In this document: in pieces, positions 16,585-24,479 of the stretch
Numbering within the stretch: the stretch's first letter is position 1
Layout: each line of letters starts with the position of its first letter
Source: Lachnoanaerobaculum orale
Lineage (GTDB): Bacteria; Bacillota; Clostridia; Lachnospirales; Lachnospiraceae
Direction: 5' to 3'
NCBI RefSeq assembly: GCF_003862485.1
Contig: NZ_RRCM01000001.1
Location: 1,681,698-1,729,123, forward strand
DNA length: 47,426 bases
The notes under the pieces: generated by a model
Seen by the model: only the letters and a program-made list of their open reading frames with translations
Databases searched by the model: none
What the model was told of the DNA's origin: nothing
Position numbers and translations under genes: made by a program

Positions 16585-16671
16585 AATGCTCCTTTCATAG
16601 GGAATATATGTTACCCGATTGCTGCACATTTTGCACTCACAATCCTTGTACCATCATACCAAATTTCATGG

Positions 16672-17526
16672 TTATTTTCCAGCATGTTTCGTACTTTCTC
16701 TGCCGTAATAGAAAATATATTGCTGAATAACTCCGGCGTAACCGTCATAGAGTTTTAGCGGAAATTCTCCGTCATAATGCTCATCAATCATTCTCTTTAT
16801 CCAAACGTCAATAGGAAAAGCCGCAATCCTGTGATATCCGAAAAGTGCCACACAGTTTGCAACCTTAATGCCCACTCCCTTAAGGCTCATAAGTGCCGCC
16901 AAAAGCTCATTGTCATCAAGCACACTTAGCGCTTCAAGGTCAATATCTCCTCTGTATACAGACTTTGCGCTCGCCTCTATATAAGGGCTTCTGTACCCCA
17001 GTGAACAGGCATTCAAATCGTCAATACTTGCATCTGCCAGTGCCTTAGGTGTAGGGAAGGCAAAAAACTCACTGTTTTTATCAATATTTTTTATAAAGTC
17101 AGGTACTTTCATATCTATCTTTTTGCCGTAGGTTTTTGCAAGTTTTTCGATAGATGATTTTATCGCAGGTATACTCTTTCTTTGTGAAATAATAAAGGAT
17201 ATAAGCATCTCCCACTTGTCCTGATTAAGTATCCTGATGCCGTAAGAGTACCTGGCGGCATTTATCAAAAACAAATCATCTGCAGGAATGTTCTTTTCAA
17301 AATCACTGTAGTCAAGCCTTAAATCAAAGTAGTCAATCCAAAACTCTTCAAACTCGGACTCGCTGCATGAGAGTATGTATCCGTCACCATCCTCTTTTAT
17401 AAACAAAAGCTTATCCCCTGCCACAAGGCTGTATTCATCGTCATAAACATTAAATCTAAATATCTGTCCGCTCTCTGCGATCTTTTTCATATCCAGATAC
17501 GGGTATTGTATTCTAAACATATTCAT
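16672..17526 (-). CDS. ogg: 8-oxoguanine DNA glycosylase (OGG1-type)
   Basis: About 284 residues. N-terminal OGG_N-like part (AESGQIFRFN) and a helix-hairpin-helix GPD domain. The catalytic lysine lies in SLKGVGIKVANCVALFGY and the essential aspartate in FPIDVWIKRM, matching OGG1 lysine and aspartate. Earlier, ISQRKSIPAIKSSIEKL is the conserved NNN/SQ-type substrate loop. The enzyme removes oxidised guanine from DNA. Starts at 17526 or 17520 lie inside the end of rluA, so the two are translationally coupled. It is the last gene of the copA-csoR-rluA-ogg unit. Confidence 0.9.
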   Translation of the reverse strand: MNMFRIQYPYLDMKKIAESGQIFRFNVYDDEYSLVAGDKLLFIKEDGDGYILSCSESEFEEFWIDYFDLRLDYSDFEKNIPADDLFLINAARYSYGIRILNQDKWEMLISFIISQRKSIPAIKSSIEKLAKTYGKKIDMKVPDFIKNIDKNSEFFAFPTPKALADASIDDLNACSLGYRSPYIEASAKSVYRGDIDLEALSVLDDNELLAALMSLKGVGIKVANCVALFGYHRIAAFPIDVWIKRMIDEHYDGEFPLKLYDGYAGVIQQYIFYYGRESTKHAGK

Positions 17527-18403
17527 CAATTCTTTCTTTAAAATCTGTTGGCAACTCACATTCAAGGTATAAATTTTCACCTGTTATCGGGTGTATGAAA
17601 GAAAGGCTCTTTGAATGCAGAAGCGGCCTCACATTCTCCTTATCATAATACCTTTCATTATACAAATAATCTCCTACAAGCGGATGCCCTATATAACTCA
17701 TATGAACTCTTATCTGATGTGTCCTGCCGGTATCAAGCCTAAGCTCTATCAAGGAAGCTCCTCTAAGTCTTTTTAAGACCTTGTAATGAGTGATTGCCCT
17801 CTGACCTCCCTTGCTTACTCTACGCTTTATAAGTGTATCATCCTCTCTGGCTATAGGGGCATCAACAGTTCCGCTTTCTTTAAGGCTGCCGTCATCTTCA
17901 ACTATTGCATTGTATACTCTTTTTATCTCACGTCTTTGCATGGAGACATTCAATATGCCTGCACTTAAAAAATGCTTTGCCACGACAGTAAGCCCTGTAG
18001 TATCCCTGTCAAGCCTGTTTATACATCTGAAGACAAAGTTTTTATTCCTGTAGCAGTACATCAAAGCATTTGCCATAGAGTTTTCATAGTTGTTGAGGCT
18101 CGGATGTATAGGCATATCACTCGGTTTATTTACCACCACTATATCCTCATCCTCATATTTTATATCAAGCTTTATAAAAACAGGCAATATGTTTTCACTC
18201 TTTTTATATTCACATACACGAACAAGAAGCCGGTCAAATCTTGCCGGCTTCTGATTCATATACGCCCAGGTTCCATTGAGCACTATACCGTTTTCATATT
18301 TTTTAAGCTCCAATATATTGGAGGAGGTATATCCCTTACTCTTTAAAAAGTCCGATATACTGTTATAGTCTTTATCTATTATATACAGAATCTGTCTTTC
18401 CAT
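17513..18403 (-). CDS. RluA family pseudouridine synthase
   Basis: 296 residues. The signature INRLDRDTTGLTVVAKH contains the catalytic aspartate and is diagnostic of the RluA family; IKRVYNAIVEDD and LDTGRTHQIRVHMSYIGHPLVGDYLY follow. These enzymes convert uridines in 23S rRNA or tRNA into pseudouridine. The N-terminal S4-like part is weak or reduced. The start overlaps the csoR stop (TAATG). Which RNA site is modified cannot be said. Confidence 0.93.
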   Translation of the reverse strand: MERQILYIIDKDYNSISDFLKSKGYTSSNILELKKYENGIVLNGTWAYMNQKPARFDRLLVRVCEYKKSENILPVFIKLDIKYEDEDIVVVNKPSDMPIHPSLNNYENSMANALMYCYRNKNFVFRCINRLDRDTTGLTVVAKHFLSAGILNVSMQRREIKRVYNAIVEDDGSLKESGTVDAPIAREDDTLIKRRVSKGGQRAITHYKVLKRLRGASLIELRLDTGRTHQIRVHMSYIGHPLVGDYLYNERYYDKENVRPLLHSKSLSFIHPITGENLYLECELPTDFKERIDEYV

Positions 18404-18675
18404 TACTTCATCATCTTCTTTATGGTATTTGACAGCTCGACTATCTTTTCCTTTCTCTCCTCGTCACTGCCTGTAGCGGCGGCATCAAGAATGCATCCTT
18501 CTATATGGCCTTCAATGATGGTACGGTTCACTCTCTCCAAAAGAGCTCTGGTGGCAAGGACCTGATTGGATATGTCGATACAATATCTGTCCTCTTCCAC
18601 CATCTTTATGATTCCCTCAAGCTGTCCTTTTGCAGTTTTCAATTGTCTCAGAACAGTCTTAGAGTCGGCTCTCAT
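18403..18675 (-). CDS. csoR: CsoR-type copper-sensing repressor
   Basis: 90 residues, all-helical DUF156 fold. The copper ligands C-H-C are visible: cysteine in RYCIDISNQ, histidine and second cysteine in IIEGHIEGCILDA. CsoR binds DNA when apo and releases on Cu(I) binding. Its start overlaps the copA stop (TAATG) and it is followed with the same overlap by rluA. The target is probably the GC-rich palindrome upstream of copA at 21352-21368. Confidence 0.93.
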   Translation of the reverse strand: MRADSKTVLRQLKTAKGQLEGIIKMVEEDRYCIDISNQVLATRALLERVNRTIIEGHIEGCILDAAATGSDEERKEKIVELSNTIKKMMK

Positions 18676-18875
18676 TATACCACCTCATAACCTGCGTCAG
18701 TGATAGCCTTCTTTACCTTCTCAAGGTCTGTACCTTCGGCGTACTCTATTGTAACATTTTTCTCATCCAAATTCACTATTGAATTGCTTACACCCTCTAC
18801 GGCCTTTGTTACCTTCTCAACTGTTGCCTTACAATGTCCGCACATCATTCCGTTTACATTAATTACTGTTGTCAT
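18675..18875 (-). other. Possible internal start making a CopZ-like copper chaperone
   Basis: Within copA, the ATG at 18873-18875 is preceded by AGAAAGAGGG with a 7-base spacer, a good ribosome site. Translation from here would give a 66-residue protein that is exactly one HMA domain with the GMMCGHC metal site, the size of free CopZ. No separate copZ gene is in the window. Whether it is used is unknown. Confidence 0.45.
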
Positions 18876-21227
18876 GGTTTTTCCCTCTTTCTTTTTTTCA
18901 TTATTTTCAATGAGAACTATCTCATCATTGCCTGATTTATTATTTTTTATATTCTTCGGCTTAAAACCGCGAAGTCTAAGTGCGTTGCTTACCACACATA
19001 CACTGCTCATTCCCATAGCTGCAGCACCGAACATCGGACTGAGCTTCCATCCGAGGCTTAGATAAAATACACCTGCCGCAAGCGGTATTCCTACAGAGTT
19101 ATAAAAGAACGCCCAGAAAAGGTTCTGCTTTATATTCCTTATAACCGCCTTGCTGAGGTCGATAGCTGTAGCCACATCCTTTAGTGAGCTGTGCATAAGT
19201 ACTATATCCGCACTTTCTATAGCCACATCGGTTCCGGCACCTATTGCAATACCTACATCCGCTCTTGCAAGTGCAGGTGAATCATTGATACCGTCACCTA
19301 CCATTGCCACCTTATGTCCGGCCTCCATAAGCTTTCTTACATGCTCTTCCTTATCTGTAGGGAGTACTTCGGCTATTACCTTGTTGATACCTGCCTGCTT
19401 TGCAATAGCTGTTGCTGTATTCTTGTGATCACCCGTTAAGAGTACCACATCTATATCTCTTGCCTTCAGAGCCTCTATAGCCTCTTTACTGTCATCCTTT
19501 ATTGTATCCGCTACCGCAATGATTCCTATAAGCTTGTCATCCGCCATAAAATACATCGGAGTCTTGCCCTGTGATGCCAGCTCATTGCCCTTATCAAATA
19601 CCGAATCAAATCCTGAGTTGTTTCCGACAGCTTCTCTTATTGCCTGTTCATTTCCGGCTACAATCTTTTTGCCGTCAATATCGGCTCTGATACCTCTTCC
19701 CGACTGTGCGGTGAAGTTTTCAGGGGATGAGAATGTCAAATTCTCTTCTTTAGCCTTTTCCACAATAGCTTCAGCAAGCGGATGCTCAGAAGCACTCTCC
19801 ACACTTGCAGCAAGTTTTAAAAACTCATTATCATCTATATCAAATCCTATAATGTCGGTAACTACAGGTTTACCCTTGGTAACCGTACCTGTCTTATCAA
19901 GTACTACCGTATCAATACTGTGAGTTGTCTCAAGCGCATCCGCAGACTTTATAAGTATACCGTTTTCAGCACCCTTTCCCGTACCTACCATTATTGCTAC
20001 AGGAGTTGCAAGTCCCAGTGAACATGGGCATGATATAACAAGTACAGCTATAGCACGATTGAGTGCGAATGAGAAATCATATCCGAGTACAAGCCATACA
20101 ATAAATGTTACCAAAGCAATTCCCATTACTACAGGTACGAATACACCTGCGACCTTATCAGCCATCTTGGCAATAGGCGCCTTTGATGATGAAGCTTCCT
20201 CCACTAAGGCGATAATCCTTGAAATAGCGGTATCCTCGCCTACTTCTGAAGCCTTTATCTTTACACTTCCATTTTTGTTGATTGTGGCACCTATCAGCTT
20301 GTCACCCTTATCCTTTTGAACCGGGATACTCTCACCTGTGATGGCACTCTCGTCAACACTGGTGCTTCCTTCTATGATAATACCGTCTACAGGGATACTC
20401 TCACCCGGTCTTATTACTACTATATCTCCTACTCTTACGTCCTCAGTTAGAATATTTTCTTCCACACCGTCTCTTATTACATTGGCTCTCTTAGGTGAAA
20501 GATCCACAAGCTTTGAAATGGCGTCTGTAGTTCTTGCCTTTGAACCTGTCTCAAAGAACTTACCTAAAGTAATAAGTGTAAGTATCATGGAAACCGACTC
20601 AAAATAAAGATTTTTTCTGTACTCCGCCACGGTATTCATATCACCGTTACTTAACGCATATCCCATAACATATATTGCTATAACACCATATATAAAAGCC
20701 GCTATAGTGCCTACCGCAACCAATGTATCCATATTCGGGGAAAGATGGCTAAGTGACTTAAAACCGCTGATATAATACTTTCTGTTTACATACATTACAG
20801 GAAGCACCAATAAAAGCTGTGTCAGCGCAAATCCTACCGGATTACCCGCTCCCGATAAAAAGTTCGGCAGCGGAAGCCCTATCATACTTCCCATACTGAA
20901 ATACATCAATATGGCAAGGAAGATAACAGATACCTTCAATCTGAACTTCATGGAACTAATCGCATCATCATTTGTCTTTTTGATGCTCTTTTCCTTTGCC
21001 TTTTCCTTTGTATCACCTGCAAGTGAAGCACCGTAACCTGCATTCACTATACTCTTTATTATATCATCCGGACTGAGCTTCTTCTCATCGTATTCAACCT
21101 GCATAGAGTTGGTCAAAAGATTCACGGAAGCTTTATCCATACCTGCAAGCTTACTTACCGTCTTTTCCACCTTTGCGGAACAGGCGGCACAGCTCATTCC
21201 TGTGACATTGTACTTTTCCTTTGTCAT
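18675..21227 (-). CDS. copA: Copper-exporting P1B-type ATPase with N- and C-terminal HMA domains
   Basis: About 850 residues. An N-terminal heavy-metal-associated domain has GMSCAACSAKVEK. The transmembrane copper site is CPCSLGLATP; the phosphorylation motif is DKTGTVTKGKP; the HP motif is SEHPLAEAIV; TGDHKNTA and GDGINDSPALARADVGIAIG are the nucleotide and hinge motifs; MGMSSVCVVSNALRLR is the last membrane motif. Unusually a second HMA domain follows the last membrane helix (GMMCGHCKATVEK), joined by a charged linker. I chose the ATG at 21227 because GGAGATAT precedes it. The enzyme exports Cu(I) from the cytoplasm. Confidence 0.96.
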   Translation of the reverse strand: MTKEKYNVTGMSCAACSAKVEKTVSKLAGMDKASVNLLTNSMQVEYDEKKLSPDDIIKSIVNAGYGASLAGDTKEKAKEKSIKKTNDDAISSMKFRLKVSVIFLAILMYFSMGSMIGLPLPNFLSGAGNPVGFALTQLLLVLPVMYVNRKYYISGFKSLSHLSPNMDTLVAVGTIAAFIYGVIAIYVMGYALSNGDMNTVAEYRKNLYFESVSMILTLITLGKFFETGSKARTTDAISKLVDLSPKRANVIRDGVEENILTEDVRVGDIVVIRPGESIPVDGIIIEGSTSVDESAITGESIPVQKDKGDKLIGATINKNGSVKIKASEVGEDTAISRIIALVEEASSSKAPIAKMADKVAGVFVPVVMGIALVTFIVWLVLGYDFSFALNRAIAVLVISCPCSLGLATPVAIMVGTGKGAENGILIKSADALETTHSIDTVVLDKTGTVTKGKPVVTDIIGFDIDDNEFLKLAASVESASEHPLAEAIVEKAKEENLTFSSPENFTAQSGRGIRADIDGKKIVAGNEQAIREAVGNNSGFDSVFDKGNELASQGKTPMYFMADDKLIGIIAVADTIKDDSKEAIEALKARDIDVVLLTGDHKNTATAIAKQAGINKVIAEVLPTDKEEHVRKLMEAGHKVAMVGDGINDSPALARADVGIAIGAGTDVAIESADIVLMHSSLKDVATAIDLSKAVIRNIKQNLFWAFFYNSVGIPLAAGVFYLSLGWKLSPMFGAAAMGMSSVCVVSNALRLRGFKPKNIKNNKSGNDEIVLIENNEKKKEGKTMTTVINVNGMMCGHCKATVEKVTKAVEGVSNSIVNLDEKNVTIEYAEGTDLEKVKKAITDAGYEVV

Positions 21228-21351
21228 ATATCTCCTTCCCAAATATATCATCTGCACTCTTAAAGTGCTCAAAACAACATAATATTTGACTTTACACCTT
21301 CACGGGATGTAAACCGAAAAATCCTACTTAACAGCGTTTCCGGTTTTTCAC

Positions 21352-21368
21352 ACACCCCCACGGGGTAT
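21352..21368 (-). promoter_or_regulatory. Putative CsoR operator
   Basis: The plus strand shows ACCCCCACGGGGT (21354-21366), a GC-rich near-palindrome in an AT-rich region. It matches the general CsoR site pattern of C-rich and G-rich arms (TACCC...GGGTA). It lies at the start of transcription of the copA promoter. Confidence 0.7.
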
Positions 21369-21372
21369 ATGT

Positions 21373-21402
21373 ATAGTACAACATTTATTATGCTCTTGTC
21401 AA
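21373..21402 (-). promoter_or_regulatory. Promoter of the copper operon
   Basis: TTGACA at 21397-21402 and TACTAT at 21373-21378 (minus strand), 18 bases apart. The putative CsoR operator begins just past the -10 box. Confidence 0.75.
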
Positions 21403-21440
21403 CCGAAAATCTACAATTTCTTAAAGTTAAATTGCATTAT

Positions 21441-21475
21441 AGCAAAAAAAGCCTTACAAAACGGCTTTTTTGCTT
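21441..21475. terminator. Hairpin with A/T tracts between divergent copA and hup
   Basis: AGCAAAAAAAGCC (21441-21453) pairs with GGCTTTTTTGCT (21463-21474) around a short loop. It is a typical bidirectional intrinsic terminator, yet no gene converges here: copA starts leftward and hup rightward. It may insulate the two promoters or end a small transcript. Confidence 0.6.
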
Positions 21476-21483
21476 TATTCTTC

Positions 21484-21512
21484 TTGACAAATGGCCTTAA
21501 ACAGACTATAAA
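21484..21512 (+). promoter_or_regulatory. Promoter of hup
   Basis: TTGACA (21484-21489) and TATAAA (21507-21512) with a 17-base spacer, an almost perfect sigma-A promoter. The leader of about 100 bases contains a small GCCGA/TCGGC hairpin and ends with AGGAGG before the hup ATG. Confidence 0.8.
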
Positions 21513-21616
21513 ATTTATGTTATGAGTGGTGTTATGCCTCATAATAATTGCCGATTTTATTCGGCGACACTATTTTATTATAATGTTTTTTCAAGCATTA
21601 TTTTTAGGAGGAAAAA

Positions 21617-21898
21617 ATGAATAGAACAGAGTTAATCGATGCTATGGCTAAGAAGATGGGCGATTCCGCTACAAAGAAGGAAGCTGAAGCAGCTCTTAAG
21701 GCTTTTGTAGACGTTGTTACAGAAGAGCTTGCAAAGAAGGAAAAGATCCAGCTTGTTGGTTTCGGAACATTTGAGACATCTGTAAGACCTGAGAGAGAGG
21801 GTAGAAACCCTAGAACCGGTGAAACAATGAAGATCGCTGAGAGCGTAGTTCCTAAGTTCAAGCCGGGTAAGGCACTAAAGGATGCTGTTAATAACTAA
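21617..21898 (+). CDS. hup: HU family DNA-binding protein
   Basis: 93 residues, the normal HU length. The DNA-arm motif is GFGTFETSVRPEREGRNPRTGETM, and PKFKPGKALKDAVN closes the protein. HU is an abundant dimeric nucleoid protein that bends DNA. Strong promoter (21484-21512) and AGGAGG ribosome site. Its stop overlaps the rqcP start (TAATG). Confidence 0.98.
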   Translation: MNRTELIDAMAKKMGDSATKKEAEAALKAFVDVVTEELAKKEKIQLVGFGTFETSVRPEREGRNPRTGETMKIAESVVPKFKPGKALKDAVNN

Positions 21899-22137
21899 TG
21901 CGTATTGACAAATTTTTAAAAGTTTCAAGAATAATAAAAAGACGCACAATAGCCAATGAAGCATGTGATGCAGGCAGAGTCCTTATAAACGACAAAGTAA
22001 TCAAAGCATCTGCTGAAGTAAAAGTTGGAGATATTGTAGAAGTATTATTCGGTGGTAAGTCTGTAAAGGTAGAGGTTCTTTCACTGAAGGAAACTACCAA
22101 AAAAGATGAGGCACAGGAATTATTTAAATATCTTTAG
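21898..22137 (+). CDS. rqcP: S4-domain RNA-binding protein RqcP
   Basis: 79 residues, essentially one S4 domain: MRIDKFLKVSRIIKRRTIANE, then GRVLINDKVIKASAEVKVGD. This is the YabO/RqcP family (Hsp15-related), which in B. subtilis acts with RqcH in ribosome-associated quality control and alanine tailing. The hup-rqcP overlap (TAATG) couples their translation. This hup-yabO order is common in Clostridia. Confidence 0.9.
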   Translation: MRIDKFLKVSRIIKRRTIANEACDAGRVLINDKVIKASAEVKVGDIVEVLFGGKSVKVEVLSLKETTKKDEAQELFKYL

Positions 22138-22164
22138 TAAATAGCCGGCTTGTCCGGCACAGAC

Positions 22165-22201
22165 AATGCCGTATGGGTTTTACCAAACGGCATTTTTATT
22201 T
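22165..22201 (+). terminator. Terminator after rqcP
   Basis: AATGCCGT (22165-22172) pairs with ACGGCATT (22187-22194), followed by TTTATTTT. Confidence 0.8.
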
Positions 22202-22236
22202 TATATAACAATAAATTTATTTTAGGAAGAAATATT

Positions 22237-23115
22237 ATGTGGATTGCAGATAATTGGAAGGACTATGAAATACTGGATACTTCAAACGGCGAAAAGCTTG
22301 AAAGGTGGGGAGATTATATACTTGTAAGACCGGACCCTCAGGTACTTTGGAATACGGAACATGAACACCCTTCATGGAAAAAGAAAAACGGTCACTACCA
22401 CAGAAGTAAGGCCGGCGGCGGACATTGGGAATTTTTCAATCTTCCGAACACATGGAGTATCGACTATGAACTTCCTTCATCAAAGATAACCTTTAATCTG
22501 AAACCTTTTACATTCAAGCATACAGGCGTTTTCCCTGAACAGGCAACCAACTGGGACTTCAGCTACAACATGATAAAAAACGCAGGCAGAGAGATAAAAG
22601 TGCTCAATCTGTTTGCATATACAGGCGGAGCCACATTGGCTGCAGCCGCTGCCGGAGCATCGGTCACACATGTGGATGCAAGCAAGGGCATGGTAGGTTG
22701 GGCAAAGGAAAATATGATAAGCTCCAATCTTTCAAATGCTCCTATCAGATGGCTTGTGGACGACTGTATCAAGTTCGTTCAAAGAGAAATAAGACGCGGC
22801 AACACTTATGACGCTATAATAATGGATCCGCCGTCATACGGCAGAGGTCCAAAGGGTGAGATATGGAAGATTGAGGACTCAATATATGACTTTATAAAAC
22901 TTACTACAAAACTTTTAAGTAAAGACCCTCTATTCTTTCTTATAAACTCATATACCACAGGACTTGCGCCGGGTGTACTTACATATATGATGCAAAAATC
23001 ACTCAAAGAAAATCATCTTCCGAAAGCGCATATTGAAGCCATGGAGATAGGACTTCGTGTAAACAAATCCGAATATATATTGCCATGCGGTGCCAGCGCC
23101 AGATGCACCTGGTAA
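22237..23115 (+). CDS. Class I SAM-dependent RNA methyltransferase
   Basis: 292 residues. The SAM-binding core is VLNLFAYTGGATLAAAAAGA followed by VDASKGMVGWAKEN, and the catalytic loop is IIMDPPSYGRGPKGE, as in RlmI-like and other RNA methyltransferases. The N-terminal 90 residues form the usual beta-rich RNA-binding part but lack a clear PUA domain. I use the ATG at 22237 (MWIADNWKDY) with AGGAAG before it, because the longer frame runs through the rqcP terminator. The exact rRNA base is not known. Confidence 0.88.
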   Translation: MWIADNWKDYEILDTSNGEKLERWGDYILVRPDPQVLWNTEHEHPSWKKKNGHYHRSKAGGGHWEFFNLPNTWSIDYELPSSKITFNLKPFTFKHTGVFPEQATNWDFSYNMIKNAGREIKVLNLFAYTGGATLAAAAAGASVTHVDASKGMVGWAKENMISSNLSNAPIRWLVDDCIKFVQREIRRGNTYDAIIMDPPSYGRGPKGEIWKIEDSIYDFIKLTTKLLSKDPLFFLINSYTTGLAPGVLTYMMQKSLKENHLPKAHIEAMEIGLRVNKSEYILPCGASARCTW

Positions 23116-23124
23116 TATTGCAGA

Positions 23125-23158
23125 TAAAAAAGGGGCTGTTATGATAGCCCCTTTAAAA
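23125..23158. terminator. Bidirectional terminator
   Basis: AAAGGGGCT (23129-23137) pairs with AGCCCCTTT (23146-23154), with A and T runs on both sides. It serves the rightward methyltransferase gene and the leftward heptose fusion gene, which converge here. Confidence 0.85.
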
Positions 23159-23159
23159 T

Positions 23160-24479
23160 TTATTTCATATCTTTTATTATCTTTTCTACGGCGTCAAGTA
23201 AATCCTTCGCCTCGATATCACAGCTTCTGTCATATTTGCCGTCATTTCCTGCAAATCCTGTATCCACAAGCACAGACTTAACACCTGCGTTTCTTGCCAA
23301 TTCAAGATCCATTGTAGAATCTCCAACCATATATGACTTGGACAAATCAATATTGTACTTATCTACCGCCTCATCTATCATACCGGTCTTAGGCTTTCTG
23401 CACTCACAGTCAAACTTAAGCTCAGGTACCTCTCCTTCAAATCCCTTATCAGGATGATGCGGGCAATAGAAAATATCATCCACAAAAGCTCCCTTTTCAC
23501 CCAGAAGAGTCTTTAACTTGTTGTGAATATTGTGAAGTTCCTCAAAACTGCATTCACCTCTTGCAATCACAGGCTGGTTTGTGATAACTATCGCCAATGC
23601 ACCGCTCTTATTGATAGCCTTTATGGCCTCAATTGTTCCCGGAATCAACTCAAGGTCATCGGCATTTGAGATAAATCCCTTTGAAACATTCATAGTGCCG
23701 TCTCTGTCAAGGAATATGGCTCTTTGTCTGTTCTTAAGATTTTTGGAGGCAATAAGGCCGTTTTTAAGTTCTTCCACAGTAGCATTGATTCTGTCTACAG
23801 TACCAACATCCTTCACATACTCAGGTGAATGATAGGCATAGATATTTGCTCCGTTTTTTACCTGATTTGCCAAGATATCCTTTTCAAAGTCAATCTTTAC
23901 AGGCTCACCTACAAGTTCAAGCAACTCTCTGTTTATAACGTACATACCGGCATTGACCATATTGTCATACCAGTAATCTCTTACATTATTCTTTGAGTCA
24001 AATCCTATAACCTTACCGTTATCATCAGTCTGTATAAGATCCGAGTCATAAGGATGTCCGTTCGGATGTGCCAACAATGTTGTAAGTGCGGCATTTTTGA
24101 AATGGAAGTCCTCCATCCTGTCAAAATCAATATCAAAGAATACATCACCGAATACAAGCAAAAAATCCTTTGCATCTGTCTTATCCTTCAGATAGTAGAA
24201 TGCACCTGCAGTACCAAGAGGCTCTTTTTCTACAATGTAGTCGATATCAACACCGAAATCCTTGCCGTCCTTAAAGTGATCCATAATCTTTTCACCCAAA
24301 TGTCCGACAATCATTATAATCTTTTTTATACCGTATTCTTTCAGCGCTTCAACCTGATACTCAAGCAACGGCTTACCGTCTACCGGCACCATGGGCTTCG
24401 GAATCTCGTCATTAGTTATACTGCGAAGTCTGCTGCCCTTTCCCCCTGCCATAATAACCGCAACATCTATTTTTTTCAT
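23160..24479 (-). CDS. Fused sugar-phosphate nucleotidyltransferase and HAD (GmhB-like) phosphatase
   Basis: 439 residues in two domains. Residues 1-240 are a nucleotidyltransferase (VIMAGGKGSRLRSITN, PKPMVPVDGKPLLEYQ, FLLVFGDVFFDIDFDRM). Residues about 260-435 are a HAD-IIIA phosphatase (IFLDRDGTMNVSKG; TNQPVIARG; zinc cysteines and histidines in CPHHPDKG and CECRKPKTGM; GDSTMDLELARNAG), closest to D-glycero-D-manno-heptose-1,7-bisphosphate 7-phosphatase. Together these would act in NDP-heptose synthesis: HddC-like and GmhB-like steps of the pathway used for S-layer or capsule heptose in Gram-positives. The exact sugar is inferred. It overlaps the kinase gene by four bases. Confidence 0.85.
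   Translation of the reverse strand: MKKIDVAVIMAGGKGSRLRSITNDEIPKPMVPVDGKPLLEYQVEALKEYGIKKIIMIVGHLGEKIMDHFKDGKDFGVDIDYIVEKEPLGTAGAFYYLKDKTDAKDFLLVFGDVFFDIDFDRMEDFHFKNAALTTLLAHPNGHPYDSDLIQTDDNGKVIGFDSKNNVRDYWYDNMVNAGMYVINRELLELVGEPVKIDFEKDILANQVKNGANIYAYHSPEYVKDVGTVDRINATVEELKNGLIASKNLKNRQRAIFLDRDGTMNVSKGFISNADDLELIPGTIEAIKAINKSGALAIVITNQPVIARGECSFEELHNIHNKLKTLLGEKGAFVDDIFYCPHHPDKGFEGEVPELKFDCECRKPKTGMIDEAVDKYNIDLSKSYMVGDSTMDLELARNAGVKSVLVDTGFAGNDGKYDRSCDIEAKDLLDAVEKIIKDMK

Noticed and set aside
18700-20607. Long plus-strand open frames opposite copA
   Set aside because: Shadows of copA; no start signals and no family resemblance.
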